Part shown: one piece after another, positions 1-4,589 of the stretch
How the letters are laid out: every line of letters starts with the position of its first letter
Numbering within the stretch: position 1 is the stretch's first letter
Source of the DNA: Bacillota bacterium
GTDB lineage: Bacteria > Bacillota > Clostridia > Clostridiales > Clostridiaceae
Length of the DNA stretch: 6,041 nucleotides
Assembly: GCA_030706065.1 (NCBI GenBank)
Contig: JAUZPH010000243.1
Span: 1-6,041, forward strand
Reading direction: 5' to 3'
Program-made: the position numbers and the translations under genes
The notes under the pieces: model-generated
Told to the model about the DNA's origin: nothing
Databases searched by the model: none
Seen by the model: only the letters and a program-made list of their open reading frames with translations

Positions 1-1
1 A

Positions 2-1276
2 GTGGAACCGGAATGGGGAACATTGATTAGTTCCTATTATCCGTTAAAGGACAGCAGCGGAACCGTTGTTGCCTTTGTCGGAGTAGATTATGATGCAACA
101 TCGGCATATGCAGGCCTTAAAAACATTCAGAGATTATCTGTTATAATACCGCTGCTGGCAGTAATAATCGCAGGAATAATATTGACTCTACTGATGAATT
201 ATATTACAAAGCCTATTCTTCGGGTGGCGGGATTGTCGCAGCGGGTAGCTGCCAATGACCTGGCGGTAGAAAAGCTTGAGGTCATAAGTAAAGATGAAAT
301 AGGCCTCCTGACATCATCCTTTAACAAGATGGTGGAAAATATACGGGCTATGTCAATGAGTATCAAGTCAACAGCACAGGGACTTGCCGGCTCCTCTCAA
401 TCCATTGCCGCCACAATTGAGGAGTTGAGTGCCTCAAGCGAGGAGATGTCAAGAAGCATCCAGGAGATTGCAGATGGAGCAGATCGTCAGCTTCAGGAGG
501 GTGAAAGGGCCTATGAGGCAAACAAAGGCCTGGATGAAAAGCTTGAGGAAATTTCCACGAAGCTGGATATTTCTCTTGAAAATGCAAACAGCATGAAGGA
601 AAAAAATATTCTTGGTACCAAGGCTGTAGAAGAACTTGGTGATAGCTTTAATAAATATATGGATTCTGCACAGGAGGTTTCTGCAAAAGTGGAAAAGCTG
701 TCGGAACGATCCAGGTCTATTGAATCGATACTGGAGTCCATAAATTCTATAGCTGAACAGACAAACCTTCTCGCTCTGAATGCAGCCATCGAGGCCGCCA
801 GAGCTGGAGAACAGGGCAGGGGTTTTGCTGTTGTGGCGGAGGAGGTAAGAAAACTTGCGGAAGAGTCTTCTTCGTCAACTAAAGAGATAAGAAAGATAAT
901 CGATGATATAGTACGGGAAGTTTCTGAAGTTGAACATGTACTGAGTACCTCAAGTAGCCTGATAGACGGTGTGAAAAACTCTGTTGAGGTTTCCGAAAGC
1001 TCCTTTATAAACATAAGCTCTTCTGTGGAAGTGACAATAAATCAGCTGCAGATGCTGAACAGAGACATGAAGGAAATAGGTGCTGCCAGGGATAAAGTGA
1101 TTGGTGCAATAGAGAATATATCGGAAACACTGCACCAGTCGGTTTCCGCCACTGAGGAGATAAGTGCCTCCGCCCAGGAGCAATCTGCATCTACAGTAGA
1201 GATTTCCGCCAGCATTCAAGGCCTGGATGATATGGTACAGTCCCTTAATGAACTGGTGAGTAAATATAAGCTTTAA
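2..1276 (+). CDS. Methyl-accepting chemotaxis protein, C-terminal part (5' end outside window)
   Basis: This is a transmembrane chemoreceptor that passes ligand binding outside the cell to the CheA/CheW array inside. The visible part has 424 residues (numbered from the first complete codon). Residues 1-35 look like the end of a Cache-type extracellular sensor (SSYYPLKDSSG..VAFVGVDYD pattern). One membrane helix lies at about 45-66. A HAMP linker follows at about 67-119 (ITKPI..., then the DEIG motif near 98-101). The rest is a long coiled coil whose cytoplasmic tip, about 250-284, has the highly conserved EQTNLLALNAAIEAARAGE core and GRGFAVVAEEVR. Segments ATIEELSASSEEMS (about 137-150) and SATEEISASAQEQS (about 382-395) fit the adaptation methylation pattern. 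The GTG at position 2 is probably an internal valine codon, because a normal receptor needs an N-terminal helix and most of the sensor upstream. There is no C-terminal CheR-binding pentapeptide; it ends LVSKYKL. The ligand cannot be inferred. No chemotaxis partner genes are in the window. Confidence 0.96.
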   Translation: MEPEWGTLISSYYPLKDSSGTVVAFVGVDYDATSAYAGLKNIQRLSVIIPLLAVIIAGIILTLLMNYITKPILRVAGLSQRVAANDLAVEKLEVISKDEIGLLTSSFNKMVENIRAMSMSIKSTAQGLAGSSQSIAATIEELSASSEEMSRSIQEIADGADRQLQEGERAYEANKGLDEKLEEISTKLDISLENANSMKEKNILGTKAVEELGDSFNKYMDSAQEVSAKVEKLSERSRSIESILESINSIAEQTNLLALNAAIEAARAGEQGRGFAVVAEEVRKLAEESSSSTKEIRKIIDDIVREVSEVEHVLSTSSSLIDGVKNSVEVSESSFINISSSVEVTINQLQMLNRDMKEIGAARDKVIGAIENISETLHQSVSATEEISASAQEQSASTVEISASIQGLDDMVQSLNELVSKYKL

Positions 1277-1284
1277 TTGTAAAA

Positions 1285-1336
1285 GCAGGAGTATGACAAG
1301 TTAACAGCAGCACTTGGTGTACTCCTGTATAGTTTT
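1285..1336 (+). terminator. Hairpin after the chemoreceptor gene, probable weak terminator
   Basis: An 8-bp perfect stem, CAGGAGTA at 1286-1293 with TACTCCTG at 1320-1327, can be extended by an inner stem CAAGT (1297-1301) with ACTTG (1312-1316) across a short internal mismatch. It begins 9 bases after the MCP stop codon. The U tract is poor (TATAGTTTT), so termination may be inefficient, but the position and stem strength fit the end of the receptor transcript. Confidence 0.5.
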
Positions 1337-1350
1337 GGGACAAGGCATCA

Positions 1351-1379
1351 TTGAATTGTGGACAGAGATGTGATATAAT
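1351..1379 (+). promoter_or_regulatory. Sigma-A promoter of the ABC-F leader (extended -10)
   Basis: A -35 box TTGAAT (1351-1356) is followed by a 17-base spacer and a perfect -10 box TATAAT (1374-1379). TG at 1371-1372, one base before the -10 box, makes it an extended -10. Transcription should start near 1385-1387, which gives a leader of about 310 bases before the ABC-F start codon. This is long enough to hold the attenuator described below. Confidence 0.8.
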
Positions 1380-1429
1380 AAATAATTGATAAGAAAATTC
1401 TGAGAAATGGGTCCTGAAAGGAGAAAGAA

Positions 1430-1456
1430 ATGATTATTACCTTCTTAACCAGATAA
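1430..1456 (+). CDS. Leader peptide (8 codons, MIITFLTR) of the ABC-F attenuator
   Basis: ATG at 1430 is preceded by a strong Shine-Dalgarno AGGAG (1419-1423) with 6-base spacing, and encodes MIITFLTR followed by TAA at 1454-1456. Its codons 5-7 (TTC TTA ACC, 1442-1450) are exactly complementary to 1494-1502, so translation of this frame directly controls a leader RNA helix. Short upstream peptides on which drug-bound ribosomes stall are established regulators of erm, cat and several ABC-F resistance genes. Assigning this one to that class is inference from position, RBS and pairing. The peptide sequence does not match a leader I can name. Confidence 0.65.
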   Translation: MIITFLTR

Positions 1457-1502
1457 TTTAATTGAATACAGGGGACCTTAATGGTAATCCCGCGGTTAAG
1501 AA
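1442..1502 (+). promoter_or_regulatory. Long-range helix pairing leader-peptide codons with downstream leader RNA
   Basis: TTCTTAACC (1442-1450) and GGTTAAGAA (1494-1502) form a perfect 9-bp helix. It encloses a smaller hairpin: GGGA (1472-1475) and CC (1476-1477) pair with GG (1483-1484) and TCCC (1488-1491), with a 3-base bulge. A ribosome on the leader peptide would cover the 5' strand and break the helix. Further downstream, 1511-1518 can pair with 1530-1537 (AGCGT/ACGCT core). That pairing shares bases with the first terminator stem and so could act as its antiterminator. The exact switching order is not resolved by eye. Confidence 0.55.
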
Positions 1503-1530
1503 CATCGGTAATAGCGTGAATAGAGTGAAT

Positions 1531-1558
1531 ACGCTGTGCTTTTGTGCAGTGTTTTTTT
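1531..1558 (+). terminator. First attenuator terminator in the ABC-F leader
   Basis: ACGCTGTGC (1531-1539) pairs with GTGCAGTGT (1544-1552) as a 9-bp stem containing three G-U pairs, with a TTTT loop. The run of seven T at 1552-1558 follows directly. It lies about 145 bases after the predicted transcription start and about 140 bases before the ABC-F start codon, so it would stop transcription inside the leader. Its left arm is shared with the alternative hairpin 1511-1518/1530-1537. Confidence 0.75.
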
Positions 1559-1587
1559 ATACCTTTTTTTGATAATATTATGTTAAA

Positions 1588-1627
1588 GGGGCTATTGGTG
1601 AAGGAGTGTTCATTAATGGCCTTTTTT
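1588..1627 (+). terminator. Second attenuator terminator in the ABC-F leader
   Basis: GGCTATTGGTG (1590-1600) pairs continuously with CATTAATGGCC (1611-1621), 11 bp with G-U pairs at 1593, 1597 and 1598. The stem is followed by six T at 1622-1627. The loop (1601-1610) carries AAGGAG, the Shine-Dalgarno site of a small upstream frame starting at 1616, so the hairpin would also hide that ribosome site. The geometry is that of an intrinsic terminator. It stands about 30 bases after the first one and about 70 bases before the ABC-F start codon. Confidence 0.6.
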
Positions 1628-1750
1628 GCGCAGCGCCGCTTCTTAACTAGTACAAATACGGATTTACAACTATGTTTAATAAGGAGAGGTGATATTTATG
1701 ACAGTACTGTTAAGCTGCAGAGGAATAAAAAAAGAATTTGGAGAAGTTGA
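1616..1750 (+). CDS. Possible second upstream frame overlapping the ABC-F start (doubtful)
   Basis: An ATG at 1616 with AGGAG at 1602-1606 (9-base spacing) opens a 44-codon frame beginning MAFFAQRRFLTS. It ends at TGA 1748-1750, overlapping the first 53 bases of the ABC-F gene in another frame. It shares the FLT codons (TTC TTA AC) with the 8-residue leader peptide upstream. Both its RBS and its ATG sit inside the second terminator hairpin, so it could be translated only when that hairpin is open. It resembles no protein family. It may be a second regulatory frame or simply chance; I lean toward chance. Confidence 0.25.
   Translation: MAFFAQRRFLTSTNTDLQLCLIRRGDIYDSTVKLQRNKKRIWRS
1681..1693 (+). 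promoter_or_regulatory. Ribosome binding site fixing the ABC-F start at 1698
   Basis: AAGGAGAGGTGAT is a near-complete match to the complement of the 16S rRNA 3' end. GAGG (1686-1689) lies 8 bases before ATG 1698. An in-frame GTG at 1689 lies inside this site and is therefore not the start. Confidence 0.8.
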
Positions 1751-3470
1751 AATATTAAAGGATATAAATATGGATATAGCCGCCGGCGACAGGGCAGGCC
1801 TGGTTGGAATCAATGGTGCCGGCAAGAGCACACTGGCAAATATTATTTTTGGAGATCTTACGGCTGATGCGGGAACCCTTCTATGGTACAAAAAGAATGT
1901 AAAAGTGGGATACCTCCATCAAGATGCAAATTACTCCCAGGCACTTTGGACGGGAATTTCCATGGAAGACAGTGAAGGAGGGTATGCTTCGGATTTTTAT
2001 AAGATAACCAGCAGCCTCGGGATAGAGAGAGCAGTTTCGGCTGACAGAGCCGGTTCCGGATCTCTGAGCGGAGGGGAGAAGATGAAATTGGCTCTGGCAG
2101 ACATATGGTCCCGGGAGCCGGATTTTCTCATACTGGATGAGCCAACCAACCATCTTGATTATCAAGGGGTGCAGTGGCTCATCACAGAACTTAAAAAGTA
2201 TAAAGGAACAATTCTGCTGATATCTCACGACAGATATTTTCTTGATGAGAGTACAAATAGGATTGTGGAGATAAGCAAAGGGACTGCAGAAACCTATAAC
2301 GGCAATTACAGCTTTTTTAAGAATGAAAAGCAGAGACGGTTTGAGGCTCAGCTGCATCAGTACAATATTCAGGAAAGTTACAAGGAAAAGATACAGGAAG
2401 AGATAGATACGCTGAAAAACTGGTCTGAAAAGGCCCACAGGGAATCCAGGGAGAAGGCAAGGGAAAAAGGGGGTTTCAAGGAATATTACAGAAAAAAGGC
2501 AAAGAAAAGGGATGTCCAGGTAAAATCAAAAATAAAGAGGCTTGAAAAGCTGGAATTTGAAGGGGTTGAGAAACCGGAGGAGGACAAGAAGATAAACTTC
2601 GATTTTTCCGATGCCAGACTGAAGGGCGCAAGAGTTCTTGAAGCATCGGATATAAGGAAGTCCTATGGGCAAAGAGTATTGTTCAAGGGAAGTTCCTTCT
2701 TTATTAAAAGGGGTGAACGGATAGGGATGGTGGGGCCTAACGGCTGCGGAAAGACAACACTGCTGAAAATACTTCTGAGGCAGGAAACCCTGGATGGAGG
2801 AGAGCTTTTCATAAGCAGATCCGTTGAGATTGGCTATCTGAGTCAGGAGACAGAAGAAATTGATGGTGAAACCACCGTGCTGGATTTCTTTGACTTAGAA
2901 TCAAGAGAAGAGATGGGCAGGATAAGGACGCTGCTTGCCAACATGGGCTTCGATGAAAGGATGACCCGGCAGAAGCTAAAATCTCTGAGCCAGGGCGAAG
3001 TTACAAGGCTTAGAATGACAAAACTCATTGCAAAGGGCAATGAACTGCTCATACTGGATGAACCGCTGAACCATCTAGATATATACAGCAGGGAGAGACT
3101 GGAACAGTCACTGAAGGACTATAACGGTACAATAATCGTTGTATCCCATGATAGATATATGCTGGAAAACCTTTGTGACGGCCTCCTGGTCTTCGAGGGC
3201 GATAAGATAAGAAAAATCGTCGGCAGCCCAAAAGAGTACCTGTCAGGAGGACATGGAGGTGGAGTGCAGACAAAGTTTGAAACTGCAAGAGCCATTGAAA
3301 ACGAGAGGCTGATAATTGAAAATGAAATCTCCTTTGTCCTGGGAGAGCTTTCGAAATATACTCCCGGGTCGCCGGAATATGGGGATATGGATTTGAAGTT
3401 TAAGGAATTAATAGAAAGAAGGAATTGCTTAAAGGATAAAAGAGAGGGAACGAAGCAAAACTATATATAG
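1698..3470 (+). CDS. ABC-F ATPase, ribosomal protection (antibiotic resistance) type
   Basis: This 590-residue soluble protein has two ATP-binding cassettes and no membrane helices, the ABC-F layout. Such proteins bind the ribosomal E site, and resistance members displace drugs from the peptidyl transferase centre or exit tunnel. Cassette 1 has Walker A GINGAGKST (37-45), signature LSGGE (123-127), Walker B plus ABC-F box LILDEPTNHLD (144-154) and switch H177. Cassette 2 has GPNGCGKTT (346-354), LSQGE (430-434), LILDEPLNHLD (451-461) and H483. Both keep the Walker B glutamate (E148, E455). The charged inter-domain linker at about 200-310 (NWSEKAHRES..., KEYYRKKAKKRD) is the part that reaches toward the drug site, and its style resembles the VmlR/Vga/CplR-like clostridial proteins. 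A C-terminal helical extension covers about 525-590. ATG 1698 was chosen from its Shine-Dalgarno site. The preceding leader peptide and terminators support drug-induced expression. The drug class cannot be read; a housekeeping EttA-like or Uup-like role is less likely given the linker and leader. Confidence 0.9.
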   Translation: MTVLLSCRGIKKEFGEVEILKDINMDIAAGDRAGLVGINGAGKSTLANIIFGDLTADAGTLLWYKKNVKVGYLHQDANYSQALWTGISMEDSEGGYASDFYKITSSLGIERAVSADRAGSGSLSGGEKMKLALADIWSREPDFLILDEPTNHLDYQGVQWLITELKKYKGTILLISHDRYFLDESTNRIVEISKGTAETYNGNYSFFKNEKQRRFEAQLHQYNIQESYKEKIQEEIDTLKNWSEKAHRESREKAREKGGFKEYYRKKAKKRDVQVKSKIKRLEKLEFEGVEKPEEDKKINFDFSDARLKGARVLEASDIRKSYGQRVLFKGSSFFIKRGERIGMVGPNGCGKTTLLKILLRQETLDGGELFISRSVEIGYLSQETEEIDGETTVLDFFDLESREEMGRIRTLLANMGFDERMTRQKLKSLSQGEVTRLRMTKLIAKGNELLILDEPLNHLDIYSRERLEQSLKDYNGTIIVVSHDRYMLENLCDGLLVFEGDKIRKIVGSPKEYLSGGHGGGVQTKFETARAIENERLIIENEISFVLGELSKYTPGSPEYGDMDLKFKELIERRNCLKDKREGTKQNYI

Positions 3471-3510
3471 AAAATGGCCTGGCAGTGAGGCGGGAAAGGG
3501 TGCAGGAAGG

Positions 3511-4104
3511 ATGAAGAATATCAAAAGCAGATTCGCAGGTGCTGGAGCTGTTATTTTTGAAATTATTGCAGCGGCAACCTTGATAATATGCGCTGCAGGT
3601 GGGAAAAGAAGAAATGTGTTTATGTCCTTTCTGGCTGCATTTTGCGCTCTGCTCCCCTTTACCGCTGCACAGATTGCAAAAATCAAGGATATAGTTATGC
3701 CTGAAAGTTTTACTCTCGTTTCTCTGCTGTTTGTAATTTCTGCTCAGTATTTTGGCGAAGTTCTCAGGTTCTACTACACTATATGGTGGTGGGACCTGCT
3801 GCTTCACGGGGTCTTTGGGCTGTATGCGGTAGTTGTCGGTGTTTATATTACCTGCGGTATCATAATAAAGGATGTGCGGAGTACGGATAAAAGGTTCTTT
3901 CTTTTTACAGTAATATTTGCATTCTGCTTTTCCATGGCCATTGGCCAGCTTTGGGAGCTCTTTGAATTTGTCGGTGATTATCTTTTCAAGAGCAATATGA
4001 TGAAGGAAGGGCTTAAGGATACAATGACGGATTTACTGGCTTCCACAGTTACCGCTGCAGCCGGTTCGGTTGTCTATTATCTGAGGAAAAGAAAACAGGA
4101 ATAG
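3511..4104 (+). CDS. Multi-pass membrane protein of unknown function (DUF2238/YjdF-like features)
   Basis: A 197-residue hydrophobic protein with about six predicted membrane segments (about 10-30, 36-54, 67-81, 95-118, 129-147 and 172-190) and a basic C-terminal tail (LRKRKQE). Acidic and histidine residues in or near the membrane are notable: E83, D95, H99, E149, E152, D156, D170 and D174. The arrangement WWWDLLLHG, then QLWELFEFVGD, then DTMTDLLAS recalls the DUF2238/YjdF and VanZ-like membrane families, where WD..H, W-E and D..D positions are conserved. That is a resemblance from memory, not a confirmed match. ATG 3511 has AGGAAGG directly upstream, with rather short spacing. It begins 40 bases after the ABC-F stop with no terminator visible between, so the two are probably co-transcribed under the drug-type attenuator. 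No function is assigned. Confidence 0.8.
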   Translation: MKNIKSRFAGAGAVIFEIIAAATLIICAAGGKRRNVFMSFLAAFCALLPFTAAQIAKIKDIVMPESFTLVSLLFVISAQYFGEVLRFYYTIWWWDLLLHGVFGLYAVVVGVYITCGIIIKDVRSTDKRFFLFTVIFAFCFSMAIGQLWELFEFVGDYLFKSNMMKEGLKDTMTDLLASTVTAAAGSVVYYLRKRKQE

Positions 4105-4168
4105 AAACTGTTGAAACCATTTCGTTTTCGTAAGAAACTTATTTTGTTGCTCATAAAAAATTTTGATA
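4105..4168. other. Short AT-rich spacer, no clear terminator
   Basis: This separates the membrane protein gene from the T-box promoter. Only a very weak 4-bp hairpin (TTTC/GAAA around 4125-4136) is visible, so some read-through from the ABC-F transcript into the T-box leader is possible. Confidence 0.4.
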
Positions 4169-4197
4169 TTGACATGCAATAAAGAAAAGGGTAAAAT
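4169..4197 (+). promoter_or_regulatory. Sigma-A promoter of the aspS T-box transcript
   Basis: A consensus -35 box TTGACA (4169-4174), a 17-base spacer and -10 TAAAAT (4192-4197) predict a start at about 4203-4205. That is just upstream of the first T-box helix, which begins at about 4214. Confidence 0.85.
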
Positions 4198-4204
4198 CAT
4201 TTGT

Positions 4205-4462
4205 AATAATCAGTAAATTCCGTGAAGAGAAGAGTAGTAGATGCAGGAAGGCAGCTGATGCATTTTCCTGGTTATGAGTACTCAAAGCGAGTGAAGAATG
4301 GTGGGAGCTTCACAGGAAAGTTATCTATGAAAGACACCTCGGAGAAGTTTAATAAACCGGCTTCCACCGTTAAAGGGACAGAGTTAATCTTTATTTTGTA
4401 TAGATTAAGCAGGATGGCACCGTGAGCATGACCTCACTCCTACACCGGGAGTGGGGTTTTTT
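4205..4462 (+). promoter_or_regulatory. T-box riboswitch with aspartate (GAC) specifier
   Basis: This leader senses uncharged tRNA: the anticodon pairs with the specifier and the free 3' NCCA end stabilises the antiterminator. The Stem I base is TAAA-TTC (4214-4220) with GAA-G-TTTA (4344-4351). The specifier loop has AGAGTAG on the 5' side (4231-4237), closed by TAGAT (4238-4242) with ATCTA (4323-4327). The 3' side reads TGAAA-GAC-ACCTCGGAG, so the specifier is GAC (4333-4335), an Asp codon. The distal hairpin is GTGAAG (4291-4296) with CTTCAC (4308-4313), preceded by an AGCGAG bulge and with a TGGTGGGAG loop. Stem III is TTAATCT (4384-4390) with AGATTAA (4402-4408). The antiterminator is AGGA (4411-4414) with TCCT (4438-4441) and GTGAG (4422-4426) with CTCAC (4433-4437), enclosing the canonical 7-base bulge TGGCACC (4415-4421). 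The C after TGG would pair with discriminator G73, as expected for bacterial tRNA-Asp. The 67-codon open frame that crosses this region is an artefact of the RNA. Confidence 0.92.
4431..4462 (+). terminator. Terminator of the first T-box module
   Basis: ACCTCACTCC (4431-4440) pairs with GGAGTGGGGT (4448-4457), a 10-bp stem with one T-G pair, followed by TTTTTT (4457-4462). It reuses the 3' strands of the antiterminator (4433-4441), so the two structures are mutually exclusive, as in all T-boxes. Confidence 0.9.
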
Positions 4463-4509
4463 ATTTTATTATCATATCCTTCTTTCTATACTATTGATAA
4501 GGATCAATT

Positions 4510-4541
4510 AGGATGGTACCGCGGAATTTAGCTTCGCTCCT
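4510..4541 (+). promoter_or_regulatory. Second T-box antiterminator module without its own Stem I
   Basis: A second T-box motif, AGGATGGTACCGCGG (4510-4524), forms AGGA (4510-4513) with TCCT (4538-4541) and GCGGA (4521-4525) with TTCGC (4533-4537), again with the canonical 7-base bulge TGGTACC (4514-4520). Only about 48 AT-rich bases separate it from the first terminator, far too few for a Stem I, and no specifier loop is present. The base after TGG is T here rather than C, so it would pair with A73 or wobble with G73. Sequence and spacing similarity to the first module point to local duplication. Confidence 0.85.
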
Positions 4542-4561
4542 ACTGGGAGCGGAGCTTTTTT
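4530..4561 (+). terminator. Terminator of the second T-box module
   Basis: GCTTCGCTCCT (4531-4541) pairs with GGGAGCGGAGC (4545-4555) as an 11-bp stem with a 3-base loop, followed by six T (4556-4561). It overlaps the antiterminator strands 4533-4541 and ends 28 bases before the aspS start codon, so transcription must pass this second check even after reading through the first. Confidence 0.88.
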
Positions 4562-4589
4562 AATTTACACAGTGAGGGAGGAAAATAAA

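Noticed and set aside
511..1014. 167-codon minus-strand frame opposite the chemoreceptor gene.
   Set aside because: It is a complement shadow of the MCP coding sequence: serine-rich low-complexity translation and no upstream RBS or promoter of its own.
1480..1496. T-box-like string in the ABC-F leader (ATGGTAATCCCGCGG resembles ATGGTACCGCGG of the aspS leader).
   Set aside because: It has three extra bases inside the bulge region, no AGGA/TCCT flanking pair, no Stem I and no specifier loop. The segment is better explained by the small GGGACC/GGTAATCCC hairpin inside the leader-peptide helix.
1544..1750. 68-codon frame running from inside the first terminator into the ABC-F gene.
   Set aside because: Its first start has no RBS and lies in a terminator loop. 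Only the internal ATG at 1616 has a plausible RBS, and that shorter version is listed at low confidence.
1881..2438. 185-codon minus-strand frame opposite the ABC-F gene.
   Set aside because: It is antisense to conserved cassette-1 motifs with no recognisable protein features. The plus-strand gene accounts fully for the region.
4105..4168. Terminator for the membrane protein gene.
   Set aside because: Only a 4-bp AT-rich hairpin was found, without a GC stem, so it does not meet the usual intrinsic terminator pattern.
4222..4425. 67-codon open frame starting at a GTG in the aspS leader.
   Set aside because: It lies wholly inside the T-box RNA, has no proper RBS and its sequence follows the structured elements. 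It is a by-product of the riboswitch.
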